64,000 bases of DNA. Origin: Prorocentrum cordatum. Taxonomy: Eukaryota; Sar; Dinophyceae; Prorocentrales; Prorocentraceae. The number at the start of each line of letters is the position of its first letter. Position 1 is the stretch's first letter. The notes under the pieces are model-generated. The model did no database searches, was not told the origin of the DNA, and was given only the letters and a program-made list of their open reading frames with translations. The DNA lies in the NCBI GenBank assembly GCA_963575745.1, contig CAUYUJ010015271.1, positions 377,908 to 441,907 of the forward strand, in the 5' to 3' direction. The position numbers and the translations under genes are program-made. Below are positions 61,690 to 64,000 of the stretch, one piece after another.

Positions 61690-64000
61690 TCCCAACCGAC
61701 CTGTGTTGTTGGGTACTCGTTTTGAAGAGACGTCGCCCCGCGTTCTCCTCCTCCTCCTCTCCTCTCCTCCTCCCCCCCTCCCTCCACCTCCCTCCCCCTC
61801 TTCCCTGCGTTTCACCCACTCAGTGCAACGCTTCGTAGCCCCATAGGGAGCTCCACCGAAGGCCCCAGTGCCACCGTCCACATGCGTCCCCACCCACTCA
61901 GTACAGCGCTTCGTGGCGCCATAGTGAGCTCCACCGAAGGCCCCAGTGCCACCGTCCGCATGCGTCCCCCCCACTCAGTACAGCGCTTCGTGGCCCCATA
62001 GGGAGCTCCACCGAAGGCCCCAGTGCCACCGTCCACATGCGTCCCCCCCACTCAGTACAGCGTTTCGTAGCCCCATCGGGAGCTCCACCGAAGGCCCCAG
62101 TGCCACCGTCCACATGCGCCCCCCCCACTCAGTACAGCGTTCGTGGCCCCATAGGGAGCTCCACCGAAGGCCCCAGTGCCACCGTCCACATGCGTCCCCC
62201 CCACTCAGTACAGCGTTTCGTGGCCCCATAGGGAGCTCCACCGAAGGCCCCAGTGCCACCGTCCACATGCGTCCCCCCCACTCAGTACAGCGTTTCGTGG
62301 CCCCATAGGGAGCTCCACCGAAGGCCCCAGTGCCACCGTCCACATGCGTCCCCCCCACTCAGTACAGCGTTTCGTGGCCCCATAGGGAGCTCCACCGAAG
62401 GCCCCAGTGCCTGCGTACTTCGTGGCCCAAACCGGCGTCCCCCCCCCGAAGGAGTACAGTCGCCGTCAGCACTCTCCATCCACTCAGTACAGCGTTTCGT
62501 GGCCCCATCGGGAGCTCCACCGAAGGCCCCAGTGCCACCGTCCACATGCGCTCCCCCCACTCAGTACAGCGCTTCGTGGCCCCATAGGGAGCTCACCGAA
62601 GGCCCCAGTGCCACCGTCCACATGCGCCCCCCCCACTCAGTACAGCGCTTCGTGGCCCCATAGGGAGCTCCACCGAAGGCCCCAGTGCCACCGTCCACAT
62701 GCGTCCCCCCCACTCAGTACAGCGCTTCGTGGCCCCATAGGGAGCTCCACCGAAGGCCCCAGTGCCACCGTCCACATGCGTCCCCCCCACTCAGTACAGC
62801 GTTTCGTGGCCCCATAGGGAGCTCCACCGAAGGCCCCAGTGCCACCGTCCACATGCGTCCCCCCCACTCAGTACAGCGCTTCGTGGCCCCATAGGGAGCT
62901 CCACCGAAGGCCCCAGTGCCACCGTCCACATGCGTCCCCCCCACTCAGTACAGCGTTTCGTGGCCCCATAGGGAGCTCCACCGAAGGCCCCAGTGCCACC
63001 GTCCACATGCTCCCTCCCCCACTCAGTACAGCGCTTCGTGGCCCCATCGGGAGCCCCACCGAAGGCCCCAGTCCACCGCCCACATGCGCTCCCCCCACAG
63101 TACAGCGCGTGCCCCACCCCACTCCAGTGCCACCATCCACATGCGTCCCCCCCACTCAGTACAGCGCTTCGTGCCCCTCCACCGAAGGCCCCAGTGCCAC
63201 CGGTCAGTACTCGTGGCCCCATCGGGAGCTCCACCGAAGGCCCCAGCGCCACCGTCCACATGCGTCCCCCCCACTCAGTACAACGTTTCGTGTGGCCCCA
63301 TCGGGAGCTCCACCGAAGGCCCCAATGCCGCCGTCCACATGCGTCCCCCCCACTCAGTACAGCGTTTCGTGGCGCCATAGGGAGCCCCACCGAAGGTCAC
63401 AGTACTACCGTCCACATGCGCCCCCCCCACTCAGTACAGCGGTTCGTGGCCCCATAGGGAGCTCCACCGTAGCGCCCAGTGGGACCGTCCGAGTGCGTCC
63501 TGAAACACGCAACTGGGCATTTCACCCACCCATTACAGCGTTTCGTGGCCCCACAGTGAGCTCCACCGAAGGCCCCAGTGCCACCGCCCGCATGCGTCCC
63601 GCGCACTCAATGTGGCATTTTCACCCACCCAGTGCAGCGTTTCGGGGCCCCACAGGGAGCTCCACCGAAGGCCCCAGTGGGACCGTCCGCAAGCGTCCCG
63701 AAACACCCATTGTGGCATTTCCACCCTCCGAGTCTAGAATTTCGTGGCCCCGTAGGGGACTCCACTGAAGGCCCCAGTGGGACCGTCCGCATGCGTCCCG
63801 AAAACCCAACGTGGCATTTTTATTCACCCAATACAAGGCGTTTCGTGGCTCCTTAGTGAGCTCCACCGAAGCTCCCAGTGGGACCGTCCGCATGCGCCCC
63901 GGAAGCCCAATTCGGCATTTTCACCCACCCAGTACAGAGCTTCGTGGCCCCATAGGGAGTTCCACCGGAGCCTCCAGTGGGACCGTCCGCGTGCGTCCCA
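61690..64000 (+). repeat. 77-100 bp minisatellite family, array F (77 then 100-bp units)
   Basis: Head CCCAACCGACCTGTGTTGTT, pyrimidine-rich stretch, then about 20 nearly identical 77-bp units: CACTCAGTACAGCGCTTCGT, GGCCCCATAGGGAGCTCCAC, CGAAGGCCCCAGTGCCACCG, TCCACATGCGTCCCCCC. Around 63000-63230 several units are truncated. From about 63470 the units lengthen to 100 bp with AACACCCA.TGTGGCATTTT, as in array B. The array runs off the window end. Confidence 0.95.

Noticed and set aside
61812-63768. Many short overlapping frames in the 62-64 kb array
   Set aside because: All are the same 77-bp unit in different registers; 77 is not a multiple of three, so no repeat protein can be encoded.
1-64000. 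tRNA, rRNA or SL RNA genes
   Set aside because: Reading by eye gave no cloverleaf with matching arms, no 5S-like sequence and no leader followed by a donor site; a covariance-model scan was not possible.

Overview
The window looks like nuclear DNA of a dinoflagellate. The strongest evidence is at 45743-45760, where 18 bases match the 3' part of the dinoflagellate spliced leader (DinoSL). They lie exactly at the 5' end of a LINE retrotransposon that has a target-site duplication. Other support: GC-rich sequence with few genes, many (TCC)n/(GGA)n and other microsatellites, a gene whose inferred introns use GT, GC and GA donors, and decayed retroelements with an RT / RNase H / tyrosine-recombinase domain order. 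A bacterial reading (operons, RBS, CRISPR) does not fit. Species cannot be fixed; a large GC-rich genome such as Prorocentrum is only a guess.

Layout. 0-6 kb: three blocks of a 12-bp minisatellite (Thr-Ala-Ala-Pro in one frame). 6.2-13.7 kb: no recognised gene, but dense short inverted-repeat elements of three families, here called MITE-A (about 160 bp, TTAA-GTCGGGC ends), MITE-B (about 200 bp fold-back) and MITE-C (about 160-195 bp), plus (TCC)n tracts. 14.0-24.3 kb: the one recognisable host gene, a 12-TM major facilitator transporter on the + strand in five inferred exons. Its introns hold MITEs, microsatellites, a minisatellite array and a dead LINE (20.6-23.0 kb). One 384-bp intron consists almost only of a MITE-B next to a MITE-C. 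26-30 kb: a frameshifted minus-strand coiled-coil remnant. 31.4-40.3 kb: a broken + strand retroelement (N-terminal region, RT, RNase H, tyrosine recombinase) with repeats inside it. 38.4-43.6 kb: two large minisatellite arrays.

45.7-50.8 kb: a near-intact 5.04-kb LINE. It carries a spliced-leader relic, an ORF1 with one frame break, an uninterrupted 1237-residue ORF2 (AP endonuclease plus RT) and a C18-A22 tail, flanked by a 22-nt duplication inside a TCA microsatellite. 51-57 kb: fold-backs, duplications and minisatellites, including a 12-bp GATCGAT array. 57.3-64 kb: a large fold-back around MITE-B, then three more arrays of the 77-100 bp minisatellite family, which continues past the window end.

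The genes do not form a pathway; most of the window is repeats, with one transporter embedded in them. Exon borders, repeat borders and families named by letter were placed by eye and are approximate.
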